64,000 nucleotides of DNA, from contig NZ_CP094473.1 in assembly GCF_023347535.1 (NCBI RefSeq), positions 1,550,001 through 1,614,000 on the forward strand, in the 5' to 3' direction. Below the pieces are notes generated by a model. It made no database searches, was not told the origin of the DNA, and saw nothing but the letters and a program-made list of their open reading frames with translations. The position numbers and the translations under genes are program-made. Within the stretch, counting starts at the first letter, position 1. Each line of letters begins with the position of its first letter. This document shows positions 58,434 to 64,000 of this stretch, in pieces. The DNA is from Faecalibacterium sp. HTF-F. GTDB taxonomy: Bacteria > Bacillota > Clostridia > Oscillospirales > Ruminococcaceae.

Positions 58434-59420
58434 TCAATTCCGCTGTATCTCTTCCACCAGCGGCAGATAGTCGGCACAGTATTTCTGGTACAGCGGCTGC
58501 ACCATCTGACGGAAGTTCTGCATTTCTTCTTCGGGCAGCGGCAATTCCCGGCACCCACCCGCCAACGCCGCTTCGCGGGCCGTTGTTTCCTCCTGTGCCC
58601 AGAGCTGGCGCTCATACTGTGCCGATGCCCGGGCGCATTCCTGCAGGATCTGCCGGTATTCCTCCGGCAGTGCATTCCATGTGCGGCCGGAAGCAAGCTG
58701 CACCTCCGGCACGCGGCTGTGTTCATCGGCCATGTAGTACCGCGCCACCTTGTAGTGCTCCATGGAATAGTAGGCCGGCCAGTTGTTCTCGGCGGCATCG
58801 ATCTGTCCGGTCTCAAAGGCCGAGTAGACGTCACTGTAGGCCGAAGTTTCCGGCACTGCACCCAGCAGGCGGATCATATCGATCACGATCTGGGAGTCCT
58901 GTACGCGGATGATTTTGCCCTGCAGGTCGCTCATGCTGCGCACCGGCTGACGGGCATAGAAGGAGCGGGCGCCTGCGTCATACCAGCTCAGGCCCACCAT
59001 GCCCTGCGCGGTAAAATCCTGCAAAAACGCCTCCCCGATGCTGCCATCCAGCACACGCCACATATGGTCGGCATCCCGATAGAGGTACGGCAGCAGCAGC
59101 ACATTGAGCCGGGGCAGATCATCGGCGGCCACCGACAGTGACACACGCGCAAAATCCACGCCGCCAATGGCAAGCTGCTCCCACACCTGCTGTTCTGAGC
59201 CGTACTCGCCGTTCGCCTTGACCTGAACGACCACCCTGCCCTCGGTCTGCTGCTGCACAAGGTCTGCAAAATACTGCGCACCCTGCGTAGTGGGATACCC
59301 GGCAGGCTGATTGTCGGCATAGGTCAGCACAAAGTCCGGCACGGTCTGCGGCTGCGCGGCACAGCCTGCCAGCTGCAGCGCAGCAAGGCCCAGCCCGGCC
59401 AGAAAAGTCCGTCTGCGCAT
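58434..59420 (-). CDS. TRAP transporter substrate-binding protein (DctP), second copy
   Basis: A 328-residue TRAP receptor lipoprotein. The signal is 'MRRRTFLAGLGLAALQLAGCAAQPQ' with a lipobox. DctP signatures are 'ADNQPAGYPTTQGAQYFADLVQQQTEGRVVVQV', 'DFARVSLSVAADDLPRLNVLLLPYLYRDADHMWRVLDGSIG' and 'LQGKIIRVQDSQIVIDMIRLLGAVP', whose Arg would bind the ligand carboxylate. It lies downstream of the DctM gene after a terminator-like hairpin (59480-59517), so it may be made from partial read-through or its own promoter. It is a second receptor for the same membrane subunits or an alternative-ligand receptor. Confidence 0.92.
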   Translation of the reverse strand: MRRRTFLAGLGLAALQLAGCAAQPQTVPDFVLTYADNQPAGYPTTQGAQYFADLVQQQTEGRVVVQVKANGEYGSEQQVWEQLAIGGVDFARVSLSVAADDLPRLNVLLLPYLYRDADHMWRVLDGSIGEAFLQDFTAQGMVGLSWYDAGARSFYARQPVRSMSDLQGKIIRVQDSQIVIDMIRLLGAVPETSAYSDVYSAFETGQIDAAENNWPAYYSMEHYKVARYYMADEHSRVPEVQLASGRTWNALPEEYRQILQECARASAQYERQLWAQEETTAREAALAGGCRELPLPEEEMQNFRQMVQPLYQKYCADYLPLVEEIQRN

Positions 59421-59479
59421 CTTGTCTCACTCCCCTTTTGCTGATAGTATACCGCAGCGGCACAGGTTCGTGCAACAGG

Positions 59480-59517
59480 AAAAGGCGGTGCCCGCCGCAA
59501 AGCAGGTACCGCCTTTT
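59480..59517 (-). terminator. Terminator after the DctM gene
   Basis: AAAAGGCGGT ... ACCGCCTTTT, a 10-bp stem with A/T tracts. It separates the three-gene TRAP operon from the second receptor gene. Confidence 0.75.
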
Positions 59518-59543
59518 AGGAGAAGAAAAAGGAGGTGTCTTTG

Positions 59544-60845
59544 TTACATCAGGCCCATTGCCTGAGGCAGTGCGGTAGACACTGCCGGGATAAAAGTGAC
59601 CAGAAGCAGGCCGCCGATGATGGCCACATAGTACATAAGCATATACGGCATGACCTTAGAAAGAGAGGTGCGGCCCACCTTGATGCCCACGAACAGTGCA
59701 TTGCCCACGGGCGGGGTAATGTTGCCGATGCACAGGTTATACACGAGGATCAGACCGAACTGTACCGTGCTCATGCCAAAGCTCTGGCAGATGGGCAGGA
59801 ACAGCGGGGTGAAGATAAGGATGGCCGGGGTCACGTCCATGAAGGTGCCGGACACCAGCAGGATCACGTTCATGATGAGCAGGATCACATACTTGTTGCT
59901 GGTCAGGCTGAGCAGGGCAGCCGCCACAGCATCCGGGATCTGCAGGAAGGCCATGACCCAGCCCAGAATGTTGGAAACGCCCACCAGAAACACCACCATG
60001 CCGGACATCTTGGCAGAGTCCACGATGATTTTCCACAGGCTCTTCAGGTTGATGGAGCGGTAGCAGAAAGCCAGCACCAGCGCGTAGACGACCGCAATGG
60101 CAGAGCCCTCGGTGGCGGAGAACACGCCGCCGATGATGCCGCCGATGACCACGATGATCAGGGACAAAGAAGGCAGGGCGCGCAGGGTGCATACGCCGAG
60201 ATTTTTCCAGTCGAACTTGCCGGGAGTGCCTTTATAGCCCAGCTTGACAGCCAGCAGCACGCCCACCACACAGCAGCACAGTGCCCAGATAATGCCGGGG
60301 ATGTAACCGGCCATGAACAGCGCAGCCACAGAGGTACCGCCGGACGCCAAAGAGTAGGTGATCAGAGCGTTGGACGGCGGGATCAGCAGGCCAGAGCAGG
60401 AAGAAGCGGCGTTGGTGGCAGCAGTAACGGCGGGGTCGTAGCCCTGCTCCTCGGCACCGTCGCGGATCATGGAGCCGACGGCGGCAGCCGCGGCGGAGGC
60501 GGAGCCGGAAATGGCGCCGAACAGGGCGTTGGTGCCGATGTTGGTCACCAGCAGTGCGCCGGGCAGCTTGCCCAGAATGGCCATGACGAAATCCACCAGG
60601 CGCTTGGCGATGCCGCCCTGATTCATGATGTTGCCCGCCAGAATGAAGAACGGGATAGCGGTCAGGCTGAACTTGCTCATACCCACAAAGGTGCGCTGAG
60701 CAGCCGTCAGCACAGCCACGTTCAGATCGATGGAAGAAAGGATGGCAGTCAGCGAAGAGACTGCAATGGCGTACGAGATAGGCACGCCGAGAAACAGCAG
60801 CGCCAGCAGCACTGCCAGGATCACGAGTAATGCTTGAATTGCCAC
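59544..60845 (-). CDS. TRAP transporter large permease subunit (DctM)
   Basis: A 433-residue membrane protein with about 12 hydrophobic segments, the ion-coupled translocating subunit. Typical features are 'GVPISYAIAVSSLTAIL', 'MSKFSLTAIPFFILAGNIMNQGGIAKRLVDFVMAILGKLPGALLVTNIGTNALFGAISGSASAAAAAVGSM' and 'NLCIGNITPPVGNALFVGIKVGRTSL'. The start is GTG at 60845 with AAGGAGGAC 8 bases upstream. It follows DctQ by 3 bases, the normal TRAP order P-Q-M. Confidence 0.95.
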   Translation of the reverse strand: MAIQALLVILAVLLALLFLGVPISYAIAVSSLTAILSSIDLNVAVLTAAQRTFVGMSKFSLTAIPFFILAGNIMNQGGIAKRLVDFVMAILGKLPGALLVTNIGTNALFGAISGSASAAAAAVGSMIRDGAEEQGYDPAVTAATNAASSCSGLLIPPSNALITYSLASGGTSVAALFMAGYIPGIIWALCCCVVGVLLAVKLGYKGTPGKFDWKNLGVCTLRALPSLSLIIVVIGGIIGGVFSATEGSAIAVVYALVLAFCYRSINLKSLWKIIVDSAKMSGMVVFLVGVSNILGWVMAFLQIPDAVAAALLSLTSNKYVILLIMNVILLVSGTFMDVTPAILIFTPLFLPICQSFGMSTVQFGLILVYNLCIGNITPPVGNALFVGIKVGRTSLSKVMPYMLMYYVAIIGGLLLVTFIPAVSTALPQAMGLM

Positions 60846-60848
60846 AGC

Positions 60849-61403
60849 TTAGTCCTCCTTGTTTTCCTTGTCAGCATCGGCGGCCATTTCAGCTTCCACC
60901 TTTGCAAAGTCTGCATCTTCCGGGGCATCCAGACAGATGGAACCGTTGGCGATGCCGATAATATTCAGCACGGAATACACCAGAATGATCACGCCGCAGA
61001 CCGGCATGACCCAGTAGAACACACCCACGGCCACGCCCAGCGAGGAGGTCTGCTGGCCCATTGCCAGCTTGGACACCTGAAAACCGCCGAAGACCAGAAT
61101 GGCAGCAGAGAAGATGAAGGCGATGACCTCAGCAAAGATGTGGAATGCCTTGCGCATGGTGGGGTTGAACCGGTCTACCAGCACGGGGATGTTCATGTGG
61201 CCGCGCTCACCGGAAACGATGGTAGCGCCCAGCATGGTGCTCCAGCCGAACAGATAGCCCACCAGCTCTTCCGACCATGTGGAGGGCGAATTGAAGATGT
61301 AACGGACGATGACCTGATAGGCAGTCAGCACCACCATAACCGTCATGCTCAGGCCTGCCAGCAGGTTGAGCAGCTTGTTCAGAGTATTTCTCAGTTTTTC
61401 CAT
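60849..61403 (-). CDS. TRAP transporter small permease subunit (DctQ)
   Basis: A 184-residue protein with four membrane helices. The signature is 'MVVLTAYQVIVRYIFNSPSTWSEELVGYLFGWSTMLGATIVSGERGHMNIPVLVDRF', with the conserved 'SEEL' of DctQ proteins. A charged C-terminal tail (EAEMAADADKENKED) extends into the cytoplasm. GGAGGAGC precedes the ATG. It sits between receptor and large subunit in one operon. Confidence 0.94.
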   Translation of the reverse strand: MEKLRNTLNKLLNLLAGLSMTVMVVLTAYQVIVRYIFNSPSTWSEELVGYLFGWSTMLGATIVSGERGHMNIPVLVDRFNPTMRKAFHIFAEVIAFIFSAAILVFGGFQVSKLAMGQQTSSLGVAVGVFYWVMPVCGVIILVYSVLNIIGIANGSICLDAPEDADFAKVEAEMAADADKENKED

Positions 61404-61414
61404 GATGCTCCTCC

Positions 61415-62443
61415 TCAGTCCGCAGTATGGGCAGCGTTGTGCTGCTGGATCCGATCATAAATGGGCTGCAGCTCCGGATTTGCTGCCAGCACGGAATCGT
61501 GCAGGGGGGCCATGGCCTCCTGGAACGGTGCAGTATCCGGATAGATGAAGTTGACATGCTGCTCATTCTCAGCCTTGTCCTTGGCCTCGGCCACAGCATC
61601 CTCCCACGCATCCTGCTCGGTGCTCTTCACGATCTGAAAGCCCTCTTCAAAGATGGCGCGCTCCTCGGCGCTGAGCCCGTTCAGGAAGGCGTAGTTTGCC
61701 ACCAGAAGATCCGGCACCATCTGGTGCATATCGTAGGAGTAATACTTGCAGATATCACCGTGGCCGTTATCGGTCAGGGCCAGCTCGTTGTTCTCGGCAC
61801 CATCCAGAATACCGGCCTGCAGTGCGGTGTACACATCACCGAAGCCCATGGGGGTGGCCGTGCCGCCCAGCAGGCGCATCATTTCCACGTTGGTGGGCGA
61901 CTGCTGCACGCGGATCTTCAGTCCCTTCAGGTCGGAAGGCTGGTTGATGGGGGTCTTGATGGTGTAGAAGTTGCGGGTGCCTGCATCCAGCCATGCAACC
62001 GTTTCCAGACCGGCCTTGGAGGTAGTCTTGAAAATGGGATCGGTCACCTCGGGGTCGTCCATTGCCTCGTGGTAGGCTTCCACGCCGGAGAACAGATACG
62101 GCAGGTTGAAGATCTGGTACTTTGCACTGAAGGTCTCCATGATGGCAGTGGATGCCACCACAAAGTCGATGGCGCCGGTCTGGGTCAGCTGCACCATTTC
62201 GGTCTGAGAGCCAAGCAGCTCGCTGGGGTACACTTCCACGCGGTACTTGTCGCCCAGTTTCTCGTTGATGTAGTTGGCAAAGGCTTCCAGACCCAGATGA
62301 TCCGGGTGGGTCTGGGACTGCACATGGCCGATGCGCACGATCTTGCGGTCATCGCCGTCGGAGCCTGCTCCGCAGCCGGTGAACATCATGCCGCTGGTCA
62401 GTGCCGCAGCGCCCATCAGCGACAGAAACGTTCTTCTCTTCAT
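61415..62443 (-). CDS. TRAP transporter substrate-binding protein (DctP), first copy
   Basis: A 342-residue receptor lipoprotein. The signal is 'MKRRTFLSLMGAAALTSGMMFTGCGAGSDGD'. DctP marks are 'RIGHVQSQTHPDHLGLEAFANYINEKLGDKYRVEVYPSELLGSQTEMVQLTQTGAIDFVVAST' and 'DLKGLKIRVQQSPTNVEMMRLLGGTATPMGFGDVYTALQAGILDGAENN', with the carboxylate-binding Arg in KIRVQQS. ATG at 62443 has GAGAGG at 9 bases; the ATG at 62452 is an alternative. It is the first gene of the operon, which carries a direct-repeat activator-like site. The ligand is a carboxylate, identity unknown. Confidence 0.94.
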   Translation of the reverse strand: MKRRTFLSLMGAAALTSGMMFTGCGAGSDGDDRKIVRIGHVQSQTHPDHLGLEAFANYINEKLGDKYRVEVYPSELLGSQTEMVQLTQTGAIDFVVASTAIMETFSAKYQIFNLPYLFSGVEAYHEAMDDPEVTDPIFKTTSKAGLETVAWLDAGTRNFYTIKTPINQPSDLKGLKIRVQQSPTNVEMMRLLGGTATPMGFGDVYTALQAGILDGAENNELALTDNGHGDICKYYSYDMHQMVPDLLVANYAFLNGLSAEERAIFEEGFQIVKSTEQDAWEDAVAEAKDKAENEQHVNFIYPDTAPFQEAMAPLHDSVLAANPELQPIYDRIQQHNAAHTAD

Positions 62444-62482
62444 GAATTGCATCCTCTCTTTTCTCTCTTTTTCTATGATTAG

Positions 62483-62529
62483 ATTTTAACAAACCGTGAA
62501 TTTTTGCGAAACCGGATTATTTTGCGAAA
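62483..62529 (-). promoter_or_regulatory. TRAP operon promoter with tandem direct repeat
   Basis: The -10 is TAAAAT (minus, 62483-62488). TTTTGCGAAAC occurs at 62502-62512 and again at 62520-62530 (plus strand), period 18. The proximal copy covers the expected -35 position, as for AraC/YesN-type activators. Confidence 0.55.
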
Positions 62530-62603
62530 CGCAGCACGATTTTATCTTTGTTGTATCCAAGTACAATTTTTGCATCCCTCAGACGAAAGAAACTGGCAAA
62601 AAC

Positions 62604-62658
62604 AAAGAAGCACCCGTCCTTCTCCTGCTGACAGGCAGGAAAGAACGAGTGCTTCTTT
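62604..62658 (-). terminator. Terminator after the YesN-like regulator
   Basis: AAAGAAGCACCCGTCCTT ... AAGAACGAGTGCTTCTTT, a long imperfect stem; the minus strand continues TTTGTTTTTG. Confidence 0.85.
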
Positions 62659-62668
62659 TCTATCCGTT

Positions 62669-63460
62669 TTATCCTTGTACCGCTTTTTCCGCTGCGGCCA
62701 TACGGTACTCCGAAGGGGTCTGGCCCGTCAGGCGCTTGAACACCCTTGTAAAATAGTTGGCATCGCTGTAGCCCACAGCCGCACCGATGTCCTTCATGTT
62801 CAGGCGCGGGTCCAGCATCAGCTGGCGGGCCCTGTTCACCCGGTATTCGTTCAGATAGGCCGAAAAGTTCACCTTGAAGCACTGTTTGAACAGCTTGCAG
62901 AAGTAAGCATCCGAGTAACGCAGGGCAGCTGCGGCATCCTGCATGGAGATGTCTTCCCGATAGTGGGCATCGATAAAGCTGCCGATCTCGGCCCGGATGA
63001 TGGCGGTGCGCATGTCCCCGTCCTCCTCTGGGCGGACAGGCTCCTCCGGCACAGGGGCTTGCAGCGGGCGGGCAGGCAGCTGCACCGACACCTGCCGGAT
63101 GGCTTCCTCCACCGCAAACACCAGTTCCTGCTCGTTGTAGGGCTTGAGCAGATACTCCATGGCCCGCACGGAGATTGCCTGCCGCGCGTAGTCAAACTTG
63201 TCAAATCCGGTCAGGAACAGGATCGCACAATTTTTGTCTGTCTCGCGGATCTTGCGGGCCACTTCCAGCCCGGTGAAGCCGGGCATTTCAATGTCCAGAA
63301 CCGCCACCTGCGGTGCTTCGCGAGCAAAGAGCTCCATGGCTTCCCTGCCGTTTTTCGCCTCGTACAGGCTGATCAGATCCCCCAGATATTTCTGCAGCGT
63401 CTTGCACAGCACCTTGCGCTCGATCAATTCATCCTCTGCCACCAGCAATTTGCACTTCAC
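62669..63460 (-). CDS. YesN-type response regulator with AraC DNA-binding domain
   Basis: A 263-residue regulator. The receiver has 'KLLVAEDELIERKVLCKTLQKY', phospho-Asp in 'PQVAVLDIEMPGFTGLEVARKI', 'AILFLTGFDKF' and 'EYLLKPYNEQEL'. The C-terminal AraC domain has 'DISMQDAAAALRYSDAYFCKLFKQCFKVNFSAYLNEYRVNRARQLMLDPRLNMKDIGAAVGYSDANYFTRVFKRLTGQTPSEYR'. The start is GTG at 63460, overlapping the kinase stop TGA, with GGGAG upstream. It most likely activates the neighbouring TRAP operon through the direct repeat at 62502-62530, as YesMN systems do for sugar or carboxylate transporters. Confidence 0.92.
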   Translation of the reverse strand: MKCKLLVAEDELIERKVLCKTLQKYLGDLISLYEAKNGREAMELFAREAPQVAVLDIEMPGFTGLEVARKIRETDKNCAILFLTGFDKFDYARQAISVRAMEYLLKPYNEQELVFAVEEAIRQVSVQLPARPLQAPVPEEPVRPEEDGDMRTAIIRAEIGSFIDAHYREDISMQDAAAALRYSDAYFCKLFKQCFKVNFSAYLNEYRVNRARQLMLDPRLNMKDIGAAVGYSDANYFTRVFKRLTGQTPSEYRMAAAEKAVQG

Positions 63461-64000
63461 GAAGGTTCTCCCTCCCTTTCTTCCGTCCACTGCGTCTGTG
63501 GGATCTCAAACCGCACCACTGTGCCGCGGCCTGCGCGGCTGTATACCTGCATTTTGCCGCCCGGATACAGCATCCCGATGCGGCGGGAAATATTGCCAAG
63601 ACCAATGCTGCGGCCGGTCTGCTCGCTCTGGGCGATCCGGGCCTGCAGGGTATCCAGTTCCTCTGCCGTCATTCCCCTGCCGTTGTCCGCGACCGTGAGC
63701 ACCAGCACGCTGCCCTGCATCCATGCCCGCAGCAGGATGCGCCCGCCTTCCTCGCAGGACTTGAGCCCGTGAGAGTATGCATTTTCCACCACCGGCTGCA
63801 GTATAAAGGACGGCACCAGCACCGCCGCAGGCTGCACCCGGATGCTCTTTTCCACCGTAATGCGTCCATCGAACCGCATCTGCTGCAGATAGATATAATC
63901 TTCCAGCCCGTCCAGTTCCTCTTCCAGTGTGATCTGCTGACGCTTGGTGCGCAGATTGTGCCGGAACAGGCTGCCCAGATGCACGATCATCTGGTCGGTG
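63457..64000 (-). CDS. YesM-type sensor histidine kinase (C-terminal part)
   Basis: A partial gene: the reading frame stays open to the window edge, so the start, sensor domain and membrane part lie beyond it. The visible 180 residues are the kinase core: 'GLEDYIYLQQMRFDGRITVEKSI' after the His-containing helix region, 'VPSFILQPVVENAYSHGLKSCEEGGRILL' (N-box), 'LVLTVADNGRGMTAEELDTLQARI' (G1 DxGxG) and 'SIGLGNISRRIGMLYPGGKMQVYSRAGRGTVVRFEIP' (G2). This is the LytS/YesM (His_kinase) type that partners with AraC-type response regulators. The stop overlaps the regulator's GTG. Confidence 0.9.
   Translation of the reverse strand, partial: TDQMIVHLGSLFRHNLRTKRQQITLEEELDGLEDYIYLQQMRFDGRITVEKSIRVQPAAVLVPSFILQPVVENAYSHGLKSCEEGGRILLRAWMQGSVLVLTVADNGRGMTAEELDTLQARIAQSEQTGRSIGLGNISRRIGMLYPGGKMQVYSRAGRGTVVRFEIPQTQWTEEREGEPS

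Noticed and set aside
1..64000. CRISPR arrays, rRNA operons, prophage or conjugative genes
   Set aside because: No regularly spaced direct repeats, rRNA sequence, integrase, relaxase or phage structural genes were seen.

Overview
The window looks like chromosome of a gut Firmicute of the Faecalibacterium / Oscillospiraceae type. The basis is low-GC-type ribosome binding sites and sigma-A promoters in front of GC-rich coding sequence, FBPase class 3, DnaD plus DnaI-type primosome proteins, an NfnAB-type pair, many ABC and TRAP transporters with lipoprotein receptors, and a sortase/LPXTG surface locus. No ribosomal RNA, prophage, IS transposase or CRISPR array is visible. The genus is inferred from overall resemblance; no search was run.

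Layout. 0-15.8 kb: housekeeping genes. These are a DUF3137-like protein, a PLP enzyme pair, GNAT-murD, a peptide-binding lipoprotein, tRNA-Gly(CCC), DnaD/DnaC-like primosome genes, a WalJ-type metallo-beta-lactamase-fold protein, murA, fbp and a radical SAM protein. 15.8-22.3 kb: a PfkB sugar kinase with a cre-like operator, an AraC regulator followed by a truncated MATE gene and facing an MFS transporter, a PH-domain protein, a nucleoid-associated protein and a five-tRNA cluster (Gly, Val, Asp, Phe, Gly). 22.4-24.8 kb: nfnAB. 24.9-31.7 kb: a sortase-pilus operon with a giant adhesin carrying HxHTxxCY repeats. 31.9-37.7 kb: a Na/Pi symporter, then a MarR-controlled heterodimeric ABC exporter. 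37.9-45 kb: LysR plus a secreted flavin reductase, a MoxR/VWA pair and an unknown protein. 45-49.9 kb: an amidohydrolase and an amino-acid ABC operon. 50-58.4 kb: an SLH protein, a MacAB-like efflux operon with a frameshifted permease, and a histidine kinase/response regulator pair. 58.4-64 kb: a TRAP transporter with two receptors and a YesMN-type two-component system cut by the window edge.

The most striking element is the leader of the amino-acid ABC operon (49.6-49.87 kb, minus strand). A strong promoter drives a 26-codon leader peptide that starts MMCCCAMCCC, six Cys codons in the first ten, behind a perfect Shine-Dalgarno. An intrinsic terminator with a U-tract follows, just before the first permease. 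Leader codons 14-16 can pair with the 5' arm of that terminator. This has the architecture of ribosome-mediated attenuation sensing cysteine, and it assigns the transporter to cysteine or cystine.

Other regulatory structure is readable. There is a MarR palindrome just after a promoter start, a cre-like site over the -35 of the sugar kinase, a shared motif upstream of the response regulator and of the efflux operon, and a direct repeat overlapping the -35 of the TRAP operon. Small non-coding repeats are scattered between genes: a 231-bp MITE-like element, a palindromic 113-bp element, and a short repeat that begins at stop codons.
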